Positions 12,873-27,600 of a stretch of DNA of 64,000 bases are shown here, piece after piece (the first letter of the stretch is position 1; each line of letters starts with the position of its first letter). The DNA is from Bugula neritina. Taxonomy: Eukaryota; Bryozoa; Gymnolaemata; Cheilostomatida; Bugulidae. Location: contig CAXIUT010000230.1 of the NCBI GenBank assembly GCA_964035545.1, positions 1,178,001 to 1,242,000 on the forward strand, written 5' to 3'. The position numbers and the translations under genes were made by a program. The notes beneath the pieces are model-generated. The model was not told the DNA's origin. It worked only from the letters and a program-made list of their open reading frames with translations, and searched no databases.

Positions 12873-14998
12873 TCATACTGCAACATACTGAAAAACACTG
12901 GAACATATTGATATGCACTGCAACTCATTGAAATATACTGCAACACACTGCAACATACGGCAGCATACCGAAATATACTGCGACACATTGAAAAATACTG
13001 CAACATACTGAAATATACTGCAAGTGGTGCAACATACTGAATTACACTCTAACATACTGAAATATGCTGTAGCATACTGAAATACACTGCAACACACTGA
13101 AGTATACTGTAATACACTGAAATGTAATGCAACATACTGAATTATACTGCAACATAGTGCAACATACTGAAATACACTGTTACACACTGAAATACACTGA
13201 AACATAATGCAACATACTGCAACATACTGAAATACACTGTAACATATCGAAATACACTGCAACATACTGCAACATACTGCAACATACTGAAATACACCGT
13301 AACATATCGAAATACACTGCAACATACTGCAACATACTGAAATGCACCGGAACATAATGGAATACCTTGCAACAGATTGAAATATACTGCGACAGACTGA
13401 AACATAAGGTAACACAATGAAGTATACTGCGACACATTAAAATATACTGCAACATACTGAAATATACTGCAACATACTGAAATGTAATGTAATATACAGA
13501 AATGTACTGTAACAAACTGAATTACACTCTAACATACTGAAACATGCTGTAGCATACTGAAATACACTGCAACACACTGAAGTATACTGTAATACACTGA
13601 AATGTGATGCAACATACTGAATTATACTGCAACATAGTGCAACATACTGAAATATACTACAACAAACTGCAACATACTGAAATACACTGGAACATATTGA
13701 AATACACTGCGACACATTGAAACATACTGCAACATACTGAAATACACTGGGACACATTGAAATATACTGTAACATACTGCAACATACTAAAATACACAGC
13801 AACACATTAAAATATACTGCAACATACTGAAACATACTGCAACATACTGAAATACACTGTGACACACTGAAATACACTGCAACATACTGCAACATACTGC
13901 AACATACTAAAATACACTGCAAGACATTAAAATATACTGCAACATACTGAAACATACTGCAACATACTGAAATATACTGCAACACACTGAAACATACGGC
14001 AACATACCGAAATAAACTGCGACACGTTGAAAATTATTTCAACATACTGAAATATACTGCGACGCCTTAAAATATACTGCAACATACTGAAATATACTGC
14101 AAGTGGTGCAACATACTGAAATACACTGTGACACACTGAAATACACTGAAACATACTGCAACATACTGCAACATACTGAAATATTGTGCGACACACTGAA
14201 ATACACTGCAATATACTGCAACATACTGCAACATACTGAATTACACTGGAACATATTGATATACACTGCAACACATTGAAATATACTGCAACACACTGAA
14301 CCATATGGCAACATACCGAAATTTACTGCGACACACTGAAAAATACTGCAACATACGAATTATACTTCAAGCGGTGCAACATACTGAAATACAATGTGAC
14401 ACACTGAAATACACTGCAACATACTGCAACATACTGCAACATACTGAAATATTGTGCGACACATTGAAATATACTGCAACGTATTGAAATATACTGTAAC
14501 ATACTGCAACATACTAAAATACACTGCAACATACTGAAATACATTGCAACACATTAAAATATACTGCGACATACTGAAACATACTGCAACATGCTGAAAT
14601 ATACTGCAACATACTGAAATACACTATCACATATTGAAATATACTGCAACATACTGAATTACACTCTAACATACTGAAATATGCTGTAGCATACTGAAAT
14701 ACACTGCAACACACTGAAGTATACGGTAATACACTGAAATGTAATGCAACATACTGAATTATACTGCAACATAGTGCAACATACTGAAATACACTACAAC
14801 ATACTGCAACATACTGAAATACACTGGAACATATTGAAATACACTGCGACACATTGAAACATACTGCAACATACTGAAATATACTGCAAGATACTGCAAC
14901 ATACTGAAACAGACTGTGACATACTGAAATACACTGCAACATACTGCAAGATACCGCAACCTACTGAAATACACTGTAACATATTGAATTACACTGCA
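12873..14998. repeat. 2,126-bp higher-order repeat, copy 4 (block C deleted)
   Basis: This copy has blocks D, B, E and A but lacks the block C segment. It is 258 bp shorter than copy 3. In copy 3 the missing stretch lies between two direct repeats of about 45 bp (GAAATACACTGTAACATATT plus neighbours, at 12,581 and 12,839). They are exactly 258 bp apart, so recombination between them would produce this copy. Confidence 0.82.
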
Positions 14999-15634
14999 TC
15001 ATACTGCAACATACTGAAAAACACTGGAACATATTGATATGCACTGCAACTCATTGAAATATACTGCAACACACTGCAACATACGGCAGCATACCGAAAT
15101 ATACTGCGACACCTTGAAAAATACTGCAACATACTGAAATATACTGCAAGTGGTGCAACATACTGAATTACACTCTAACATACTGAAATATGCTGTAGCA
15201 TACTGAAATACACTGCAACACACTGAAGTATACTGTAATACACTGAAATGTAATGCAACATACTGAATTATACTGCAACATAGTGCAACATACTGAAATA
15301 CACTGTGACACACTGAAATACACTGAAACATAATGCAACATACTGCAACATACTGAAATACACTGTAACATATCGAAATACACTGCAACATACTGCAACA
15401 TACTGCAACATACTGAAATACACCGTAACATATCGAAATACACTGCAACATACTGCAACATACTGAAATGCACCGGAACATAATGGAATACCCTGCAACA
15501 GATTGAAATATACTGCGACAGACTGAAACATAAGGTAACACAATGAAGTATACTGCGACACATTAAAATATACTGCAACATACTGAAATATACTGCAACA
15601 TACTGAAATGTAATGTAATATACAGAAATGTACT
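14999..15634. repeat. Partial HOR copy (blocks D and B)
   Basis: This stretch repeats the start of the HOR (block D at about 15,080, block B at about 15,470). It then leaves the 2.4-kb pattern, shown by ATGTACTCTAACATACTG near 15,630 where full copies have ATGTACTGTAAC. The equivalent stretch in the 10.3-kb partner is 25,297-25,932. Confidence 0.75.
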
Positions 15635-16760
15635 CTAACATACTGAATTACACTCTAACATACTGAAACATGCTGTAGCATACTGAAATACACTGCAACA
15701 CACTGAAGTATACTGTAATACACTGAAATGTGATGCAACATACTGAATTATACTGCAACATAGTGCAACATACTGAAATACACTACAACAAACTACAACA
15801 TACTGAAATACACTGGAACATATTGAAATACACTGCGACACATTGAAACATACTGCAACATACTGAAATACACTGGGACACATTGAAATATACTGTAACA
15901 TACCGCAACATACTAAAATACACTGCAACACATTAAAATATACTGCAACATACTGAAACATACTGCAACATACTGAAATACACTGTGACACACTGAAATA
16001 CACTGCAACATACGAATTATACTTCAAGTGGTGCAACATACTGAAATACAATGTGACACACTGATATACACTGCAACATACTGCAACATACTGAAATATT
16101 GTGCGACACATTGAAATATACTGCAACATATTGAAGTATACTGTAACATACTGCAACATACTAAAATACACTGCGACATACTGAAATACATTGCAACACA
16201 TTAAAATATACTGCGACATACTGAAACATACTGCAACATGCTGAAATATACTGCAACATACTGAGATACACATAACATATTGAAATATACTGCAACATAC
16301 TGAATTACACTCTAACATACTGAAACATGCTGTAGCATACTGAAATACACTGCAACACACTGAAGTATACTGTAATACACTGAAATGTAATGCAACATAC
16401 TGAATTATACTGCAACATAGTGCAACATACTGAAATACACTGTGACACACTGAAATACACTGAAACATAATGCAACATACTGCAACATACTGAAATACAC
16501 TGTAACATATCGAAATACACTGCAACATACTGCAACATACTGCAACATACTGAAATACACCGGAACATATCGAAATACACTGCAACATACTGCAACATAC
16601 TGAAATGCACCGGAGCATAATGGAATACCCTGCAACACATTGAAATATACTGCAACAGACTGAAACATAAGGTAACACAATGAAGTATACTGCGACACAT
16701 TAAAATATACTGCAACATAGTGAAATATACTGCAACATACTGAAATGTAATGTAATATAC
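15635..16760. repeat. HOR-derived segment with long incidental minus-strand frame
   Basis: A 347-codon minus-strand open frame spans 15,635-16,678, but its product is only the repeating QYVAVCCS/YISVCCS decapeptide. The segment is a hybrid: at about 16,010 it enters the second half of block A (CATACGAATTATACTTCAAG) without the usual CATATGGCAAC start. It also carries the GAGATACACATAACATATTG variant (about 16,260), found again at about 18,400, 26,560 and 28,720. Confidence 0.7.
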
Positions 16761-17180
16761 AGAAATGTACTGTAACATACTGAAATATACTGTAACAAAC
16801 TGAAATATACTCTAACATACCGAAATACACTGTAACATACTGAAATATACTGCAACATACTGCAACATACTGAATTACACTTGAACATAATGAAATACAC
16901 TGCAACACTTTGAAATATACTGCAACATATCGAAATGAATGGTAAACTAGTGTAATATACTGTAACATAATGAAACATACCGGAACATACTGCAACGTAA
17001 TAAAGTATAGTGTAACACACTGAAATATGCGGCAACATACCGAAATATACTGCAACACGTTGAAAAATATTGCAACATACTGAAATATACTGCAACATAC
17101 TGCAACAAACTGAAATACACTGGAACATATTGAACTACACTGCAACACTCTGAAATATACTGCAACACACTGAAACAAAC
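16761..17180. repeat. Most divergent part of the array
   Basis: This part keeps the 10-bp phase but has variants seen nowhere else except in its duplicate at about 27,060-27,480. Examples are GAATGGTAAACTAGTG, CATACCGGAACATACTG, ACGTAATAAAGTATAGTG and CAACACTTTGAAATATAC. It includes an atypical marker-block relative at about 17,030 (GCGGCAACATACCGAAATAT...CACGTTGAAAAATATTG) that lacks the CAAGTGG slip. It has no independent gene-like content. It may be an older or less homogenised remnant. Confidence 0.7.
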
Positions 17181-19226
17181 GGCAACATACCGAAATAAAC
17201 TGCGACACGTTGAAAATTACTGCAACATACTGAAATATACTGCGACGCCTTAAAATATACTGCAACATACTGAAATAGACTGCAAGTGGTGCAACATACT
17301 GAAATACACTGTGACACACTGAAATACACTGCAACATACTGCAACATACTGCAACATACTGAAATATTGTGCGACACATTAAAATATACTGCAACACATT
17401 GAAATCTACTGCAACATGCTGAAACATACTGCAATATACTGAAATACACTGTGACACACTGAAATACACTGCAACATACTGCAACATACTGCAACATACT
17501 GAAATATTGTGCGACACACTGAAATACACTGCAACATACTGCAACATACTGCAACATACTGAATTACACTGGAACATATTGATATACACTGCAACACATT
17601 GAAATATACTGCAACACACTGAACCATATGATGGCAACATACCGAAATTTACTGCGACACACTGAAAAATACTGCAACATACGAATTATACTTCAAGTGG
17701 TGCAACATATTGAAATACAATATGACACACTGAAGTACACTGCAACATACTGCAACATACTGCAACATACTGAAATATTGTGCGACACATTGAAATATAC
17801 TGCAACGTATTGAAATATACTGTAACATACTGCAACATACTAAAATACACTGCAACATACTGAAATACATTGCAACACATTAAAATATACTTCGACATAC
17901 TGAAACATACTGCAACATGATGAAATATACTGCAACATACTGAAATACACTATCACATATTCAAATATACTGCAACATACTGAATTACACTCTAACATAC
18001 TGAAATATGCTGTAGCATACTGAAATACACTGCAACACACTGAAGTATACTGTAATACACTGAAATGTAATGCAACATACTGAATTATACTGCAACATAG
18101 TGCAACATACTGAAATACACTACAACATACTGCAACATATTGAAATACACTGGAACATATTGAAATACACTGCGACACATTGAAACATACTGCAACATAC
18201 TGAAATATACTGCAACATACTGCAACATACTGAAATATTGTGCGACACATTGAAATATACTGCAACATTTTGAAATATACTGTAACATACTGCAACATAC
18301 TAAAATACACTGCAACATACTGAAATACATTGCAACACATTAAAATACACTGCGACATACTGAAACATACTGCAACATACTGAAATATACTGCAACATAC
18401 TGAGATACACATAACATATTGAAATATACTGCAACATACTGAATTACACTCTAACATACTTAAATATGCTGTAGCATACTGAAATACACTGCAACACACT
18501 GAAGTATACTGTAATACACTGAAATGTAATGCAACATACTGAATTATACTGCAACATAGTGCAACATACTGAAATACACTACAACAATCTGCAACATACT
18601 GAAATACACCGGAACATATAGAAATACACTGGGACACATTGAAACATACCGCAACATACTGAAATACACTGGGACACATTGAAATACACTGCAAAATACT
18701 GCAACATACTGCAACATACTGAAATACATTGCAACACATTAAAATATACTGCAACATACTGAAACATACTGAAATATACTGCAACACACTGAAACATACG
18801 GCAACATACCGAAATAAACTGCGACACGTTGAAAATTACTGCAACATACTGAAATATACTGCGACGCCGTAAAATATACTGCAACATACTGAAATAGACT
18901 GCAAGTGGTGCAACATACTGAAATACCTTGTGACACACTGAAATACACTGCAACATACTGCAACATACTGAAATATTGTGCGACACAATAAAATATACTG
19001 CAACATATTGAAATATACTGTAACATACTGCAACATACTAAAATACACTACAACACATTAAAATATACTGCAACATACTGAAACATACTGCAACATACTG
19101 AAATACACTGTGACACCCTGAAATACACTGCAACATACTGCAACATACTGCAACATACTGAATTACACTGGAACATATTGATATACACTGCAACACATTG
19201 AAATATACTGCAACACACTGAGCCAT
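17181..19226. repeat. HOR variant with ATGATGG block A
   Basis: This stretch contains block E at about 17,190 and again at about 18,800, and a block A at 17,628 with a 3-bp insertion (CATATGATGGCAAC). The insertion is shared only by the copies at 27,926 and 28,337, which makes it a private marker of this lineage. The GCAACATTTTGAAATATAC variant at about 18,265 recurs at about 28,584. Confidence 0.7.
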
Positions 19227-21660
19227 ATGGCAACATACCGAAATTTACTGCGACACACTGAAAAATACTGCAACATACGAATTATACTTCAAGTGGTACA
19301 ACATACTGAAATACAATGTGACACACTGAAATGCACTGCAACATACTGCAACATACTGCAACATACTGAAATATTGTGCGACACATTGAAATATACTGCA
19401 ACGTATTGAAATATACTGTAACATACTGCAACATACTAAAATACACTGCAACATACTGAAATACATTGCAACACATTAAAATATACTGCGACATACTGAA
19501 ACATACTGCAACATGCTGAAATATACTGCAACATACTGAAATACACTATAACATATTGAAATATACTGCAACATACTGAATTACACTCTAACATACTGAA
19601 ATATGCTGTAGCATACTGAAAGACACTGCAACACACTGAAGTATACTGTAATACACTGAAATGTAATGCAACATACTGAATTATACTGCAACATAGTGCA
19701 ACATACTGAAATACACTGTGACACACTGAAATACACTGAAACATAATGCAACATACTGCAACATACTGAAATACACTGTAACATATCGAAATACACTGCA
19801 ACATACTGCAACATACTGCAACATATTGAAATACACTACAACATACTGCAACATACTGAAATACACTGGAATATATTGAAATACACTGCGACACATTGAA
19901 ACATACTGCAACATACTGAAATATACTGCAAGATACTGCAACATACTGAAACAGACTGTGACATACTGAAATACACTGCAACATACTGCAAGATACTGCA
20001 ACCTACTGAAATACACTGAAACATACTGAAATACACTGCATCATACTGCAACATACTGAATTACACTGCAACATATTGATATACACTGCAACACATTGAA
20101 ATATACTGCAACACACTGAAACATATGGCAATATACCAAAATATACTGCGACACCTTGAAAAATACTGCAACATACGAAATATACTGCAAGTGGTGCAAC
20201 ATACTGAAATACAATGTGACACACTGGAATACACTGCAACATACTGCAACATACTGCAACATACTGAAATACACTGTAACATATTGAATTACACTGCATC
20301 ATACTGCAACATACTGAAAAACACTGGAACATATTGATATACACTGCAACTCATTGAAATAAACTGCAACACACTGCAACATACGGCAGCATACCGAAAT
20401 ATACTGCGACACCTTGAAAAATACTGCAACATACTGAAATATACTGCAAGTGGGGCAACATACTGAAATACACTGTGACATACTGAAATACACTGCAACA
20501 TACTGCAAGATACTGCAACGTACGGAAATACAGTGTAACTTATTGAATTACACTGAATCATACTGCAACATACTGAGATACACTGGAACATATTGATATA
20601 CACTGCAACACATTGAAATATACTGCAACACACTGAACCATATGACAACAAACCAAAATTTACTGCGACACACTGAAAAATTTTGCAACATACGAATTAT
20701 ACTTCAAGTGGTGCAACATTCTGAAATACAATGTGACACACTGAAATACACTGCAACATACTGCAACATACTGCAACATACTGAAATATTGTGCGACACA
20801 TTGAAATATACTGCAACATATTGAAATATACTGTAACATACTGCAACATACTAAAATACACTGCAACATACTGAAATACATAGCAACACATTAAAATATA
20901 CTGCGACATACTGAAACATACTGCAACATGCTGAAATATACTGCAACATACTGAAATACACTATAACATATTGAAATATACTGCAACATACTGAATTACA
21001 CTCTAACATACTGAAATATGCAGTAGCATACTGAAATACACTGCAACACACTGAAGTATACTGTAATACACTGAAATGTAATGCAACATACTGAATTATA
21101 CTGCAACATAGTGCAACATACTGAAATACACTGTGACACACTAAAATACACTGAAACATAATGCAACATACTGCAACATACTGAAATACACTGTAACATA
21201 TCGAAATACACTGCAACATACTGCAACATACTGCAACATACTGAAATACACCGTAACATATCGAAATACACTTCAACATACTGCAACATACTGAAATGCA
21301 CCGGAACATAATGGAATACCCTGCAACACATTGAAATATACTGCAACAGACTGAAACATAAGGTAACACAATGAAGTATACTGCGACACATTAAAATATA
21401 CTGCAACATACTGTAATAGACTGCAACATACTGAAATGTAATGTAATATACAGAAATGTACTGTAACATACTGAATTACACTCTAACATACTGAAATATG
21501 CTGTAGCATACTGAAATACACTGCAACACACTGAGGTATACTGTAATACACTGAAATGTGATGCAACATACTGAATTATACTGCAACATAGTGCAACATA
21601 CTGAAATACACTACAACAATCTGCAACATACTGAAATACACCGGAACATATAGAAATACA
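19227..21660. repeat. A-to-A interval of 1,415 bp and end of duplication copy 1
   Basis: Blocks A at 19,227 and 20,642 are 1,415 bp apart, with C (about 20,120) and D (about 20,380) between them. The same A-C-D-A arrangement at 1,415 bp returns at 29,545-30,960, 45,178-46,593 and 56,513-57,928. The 20,642 copy is the ATGACAAC/AATTTTGC subtype. The stretch ends at the 10.3-kb duplication joint near 21,660. Confidence 0.75.
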
Positions 21661-24600
21661 CTGGGACACATTGAAATATACTGTAACATACTGCAACATA
21701 CTAAAATACACTGCAACACATTAAAATATACTGCAACATACTGAAACATACTGCAACATACTGAAATACACTGTGACACACTGAAATACACTGCAACATA
21801 CTGCAACATACTGCAACATACTAAAATACACTGCAAGACATTAAAATGTATTGCAACATACTGAAACATACTGCAACATACTGAAATATACTGCAACACA
21901 CTGAAACATACGGCAACATACCGAAATAAACTGCGACACGTTGAAAATTATTTCAACATACTGAAATATACTGCGACACCTTAAAATATACTGCAACATA
22001 CTGAAATAGACTGCAAGTGGTGCAACATACTGAAATACACTGTGACACACTGAAATACACTGAAACATACTGCAACATACTGCAACATACTGAAATATTG
22101 TGCGACACACTGAAATACACTGCAATATACTGCAACATACTGCAACATACTGAATTACACTGGAACATATTGATATACACTGCAACACATTGCAATATAC
22201 TGCAACACACTGAACCATATGGCAACATACCGAAATTTACTGCGACACACTGAAAAATACTGCAACATACGAATTATACTTCAAGCGGTGCAACATACTG
22301 AAATACAATGTGACACACTGAAATACACTGCAACATACTGCAACATACTGCAACATACTGAAATATTGTGCGACACATTGAAATATACTGCAACGTATTG
22401 AAATATACTGTAACACACTGCAACATACTAAAATACACTGCAACATACTGAAATACATTGCAACACATTAAAATATACTGCGACATACTGAAACATACTG
22501 CAACATGCTGAAATATACTGCAACATACTGAAATACACTATCACATATTGAAATATACTGCAACATACTGAATTACACTCTAACATACTGAAATATGCTG
22601 TAGCATACTGAAATACACTGCAACACACTGAAGTATACGGTAATACACTGAAATGTAATGCAACATACTGAATTATACTGCAACATAGTGCAACATACTG
22701 AAATACACTACAACATACTGCAACATACTGAAATACACTGGAACATATTGAAATACACTGCGACACATTGAAACATACTGCAACATACTGAAGTATACTG
22801 CAAGATACTGCAACATACTGAAACAGACTGTGACATACTGAAATACACTGCAACATACTGCAAGATACCGCAACCTACTGAAATACACTGTAACATATTG
22901 AAATACACTGCATCATACTGCAACATACTGAATTACGCTGGAACATATTGATATACACTGCAACACACTGAAATATACTGCAACACACTGAAACATACGG
23001 CAATATACCAAAATATACTGCGACACCTTGAAAAATACTGCAACATACGAAATATACTGCAAGTGGTGCAACATACTGAAATACAATGTGACACACTGGA
23101 ATACACTGCAACATACTGCAACATACTGCAACATACTGAAATACACTGTAACATATTGAATTACACTGCATCATACTGCAACATACTGAAAAACACTGGA
23201 ACATATTGATATGCACTGCAACTCATTGAAATATACTGCAACACACTGCAACATACGGCAGCATACCGAAATATACTGCGACACATTGAAAAATACTGCA
23301 ACATACTGAAATATACTGCAAGTGGTGCAACATACTGAATTACACTCTAACATACTGAAATATGCTGTAGCATACTGAAATACACTGCAACACACTGAAG
23401 TATACTGTAATACACTGAAATGTAATGCAACATACTGAATTATACTGCAACATAGTGCAACATACTGAAATACACTGTTACACACTGAAATACACTGAAA
23501 CATAATGCAACATACTGCAACATACTGAAATACACTGTAACATATCGAAATACACTGCAACATACTGCAACATACTGCAACATACTGAAATACACCGTAA
23601 CATATCGAAATACACTGCAACATACTGCAACATACTGAAATGCACCGGAACATAATGGAATACCTTGCAACAGATTGAAATATACTGCGACAGACTGAAA
23701 CATAAGGTAGCACAATGAAGTATACTGCGACACATTAAAATATACTGCAACATACTGAAATATACTGCAACATACTGAAATGTAATGTAATATACAGAAA
23801 TGTACTGTAACAAACTGAATTACACTCTAACATACTGAAACATGCTGTAGCATACTGAAATACACTGCAACACACTGAAGTATACTGTAATACACTGAAA
23901 TGTGATGCAACATACTGAATTATACTGCAACATAGTGCAACATACTGAAATATACTACAACAAACTGCAACATACTGAAATACACTGGAACATATTGAAA
24001 TACACTGCGACACATTGAAACATACTGCAACATACTGAAATACACTGGGACACATTGAAATATACTGTAACATACTGCAACATACTAAAATACACAGCAA
24101 CACATTAAAATATACTGCAACATACTGAAACATACTGCAACATACTGAAATACACTGTGACACACTGAAATACACTGCAACATACTGCAACATACTGCAA
24201 CATACTAAAATACACTGCAAGACATTAAAATATACTGCAACATACTGAAACATACTGCAACATACTGAAATATACTGCAACACACTGAAACATACGGCAA
24301 CATACCGAAATAAACTGCGACACGTTGAAAATTATTTCAACATACTGAAATATACTGCGACGCCTTAAAATATACTGCAACATACTGAAATAGACTGCAA
24401 GTGGTGCAACATACTGAAATACACTGTGACACACTGAAATACACTGAAACATACTGCAACATACTGCAACATACTGAAATATTGTGCGACACACTGAAAT
24501 ACACTGCAATATACTGCAACATACTGCAACATACTGAATTACACTGGAACATATTGATATACACTGCAACACATTGAAATATACTGCAACATACTGAACC

Positions 24601-27600
24601 ATATGGCAACATACCGAAATTTACTGCGACACACTGAAAAATACTGCAACATACGAATTATACTTCAAGCGGTGCAACATACTGAAATACAATGTGACAC
24701 ACTGAAATACACTGCAACATACTGCAACATACTGCAACATACTGAAATATTGTGCGACACATTGAAATATACTGCAACGTATTGAAATATACTGTAACAT
24801 ACTGCAACATACTAAAATACACTGCAACATACTGAAATACATTGCAACACATTAAAATATACTGCGACATACTGAAACATACTGCAACATGCTGAAATAT
24901 ACTGCAACATACTGAAATACACTATCACATATTGAAATATACTGCAACATACTGAATTACACTCTAACATACTGAAATATGCTGTAGCATACTGAAATAC
25001 ACTGCAACACACTGAAGTATACGGTAATACACTGAAATGTAATGCAACATACTGAATTATACTGCAACATAGTGCAACATACTGAAATACACTACAACAT
25101 ACTGCAACATACTGAAATACACTGGAACATATTGAAATACACTGCGACACATTGAAACATACTGCAACATACTGAAATATACTGCAAGATACTGCAACAT
25201 ACTGAAACAGACTGTGACATACTGAAATACACTGCAACATACTGCAAGATACCGCAACCTACTGAAATACACTGTAACATATTGAATTACACTGCATCAT
25301 ACTGCAACATACTGAAAAACACTGGAACATATTGATATGCACTGCAACTCATTGAAATATACTGCAACACACTGCAACATACGGCAGCATACCGAAATAT
25401 ACTGCGACACCTTGAAAAATACTGCAACATACTGAAATATACTGCAAGTGGTGCAACATACTGAATTACACTCTAACATACTGAAATATGCTGTAGCATA
25501 CTGAAATACACTGCAACACACTGAAGTATACTGTAATACACTGAAATGTAATGCAACATACTGAATTATACTGCAACATAGTGCAACATACTGAAATACA
25601 CTGTGACACACTGAAATACACTGAAACATAATGCAACATACTGCAACATACTGAAATACACTGTAACATATCGAAATACACTGCAACATACTGCAACATA
25701 CTGCAACATACTGAAATACACCGTAACATATCGAAATACACTGCAACATACTGCAACATACTGAAATGCACCGGAACATAATGGAATACCCTGCAACAGA
25801 TTGAAATATACTGCGACAGACTGAAACATAAGGTAACACAATGAAGTATACTGCGACACATTAAAATATACTGCAACATACTGAAATATACTGCAACATA
25901 CTGAAATGTAATGTAATATACAGAAATGTACTCTAACATACTGAATTACACTCTAACATACTGAAACATGCTGTAGCATACTGAAATACACTGCAACACA
26001 CTGAAGTATACTGTAATACACTGAAATGTGATGCAACATACTGAATTATACTGCAACATAGTGCAACATACTGAAATACACTACAACAAACTACAACATA
26101 CTGAAATACACTGGAACATATTGAAATACACTGCGACACATTGAAACATACTGCAACATACTGAAATACACTGGGACACATTGAAATATACTGTAACATA
26201 CCGCAACATACTAAAATACACTGCAACACATTAAAATATACTGCAACATACTGAAACATACTGCAACATACTGAAATACACTGTGACACACTGAAATACA
26301 CTGCAACATACGAATTATACTTCAAGTGGTGCAACATACTGAAATACAATGTGACACACTGATATACACTGCAACATACTGCAACATACTGAAATATTGT
26401 GCGACACATTGAAATATACTGCAACATATTGAAATATACTGTAACATACTGCAACATACTAAAATACACTGCGACATACTGAAATACATTGCAACACATT
26501 AAAATATACTGCGACATACTGAAACATACTGCAACATGCTGAAATATACTGCAACATACTGAGATACACATAACATATTGAAATATACTGCAACATACTG
26601 AATTACACTCTAACATACTGAAACATGCTGTAGCATACTGAAATACACTGCAACACACTGAAGTATACTGTAATACACTGAAATGTAATGCAACATACTG
26701 AATTATACTGCAACATAGTGCAACATACTGAAATACACTGTGACACACTGAAATACACTGAAACATAATGCAACATACTGCAACATACTGAAATACACTG
26801 TAACATATCGAAATACACTGCAACATACTGCAACATACTGCAACATACTGAAATACACCGGAACATATCGAAATACACTGCAACATACTGCAACATACTG
26901 AAATGCACCGGAGCATAATGGAATACCCTGCAACACATTGAAATATACTGCAACAGACTGAAACATAAGGTAACACAATGAAGTATACTGCGACACATTA
27001 AAATATACTGCAACATAGTGAAATATACTGCAACATACTGAAATGTAATGTAATATACAGAAATGTACTGTAACATACTGAAATATACTGTAACAGACTG
27101 AAATATACTCTAACATACCGAAATACACTGTAACATACTGAAATATACTGCAACATACTGCAACATACTGAATTACACTTGAACATAATGAAATACACTG
27201 CAACACTTTGAAATATACTGCAACATATCGAAATGAATGGTAAACTAGTGTAATATACTGTAACATAATGAAACATACCGGAACATACTGCAACGTAATA
27301 AAGTATAGTGTAACACACTGAAATATGGGGCAACATACCGAAATATACTGCAACACGTTGAAAAATATTGCAACATACTGAAATATACTGCAACATACTG
27401 CAACATACTGAAATACACTGGAACATATTGAACTACACTGCAACACTCTGAAATATACTGCAACACACTAAAACAAACGGCAACATACCGAAATAAACTG
27501 CGACACGTTGAAAATTACTGCAACATACTGAAATATACTGCGACGCCTTAAAATATACTGCAACATACTGAAATAGACTGCAAGTGGTGCAACATACTGA

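Larger units (their letters stand above)
11363..21660. repeat. 10.3-kb tandem segmental duplication, copy 1
   Basis: This 10,298-bp stretch contains the end of HOR copy 3, HOR copy 4, a partial HOR (from 14,999), the open-frame-rich segment (15,635-17,640) and further A blocks at 17,628, 19,227 and 20,642. Matching landmarks recur 10,298 bp downstream up to about 17.8 kb and 10,318 bp downstream from about 18.2 kb. The two copies differ only at scattered positions in the rows I compared, plus one exchange of tandem segments near 28 kb. Confidence 0.88.

Noticed and set aside
15635-16678. 347-codon minus-strand open frame, preserved at 25,933-26,976
   Set aside because: Preservation is expected because the 10.3-kb duplication is recent. 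The frame exists because the unit lacks stops, and overlapping frames on the same strand give equivalent peptides.
16761-17180. Remnant of a transposon or gene inside the array
   Set aside because: Despite its many variants the segment still follows the 10-bp unit throughout, with no terminal repeats, target-site duplication or recognisable protein.
16405-17640. 411-codon minus-strand open frame
   Set aside because: Its product is the 10-residue repeat with no domain, and it has no upstream regulatory sequence. The frame is broken by a single C(T)G to C(T)A change in the near-identical duplicate at 27,468-27,470.
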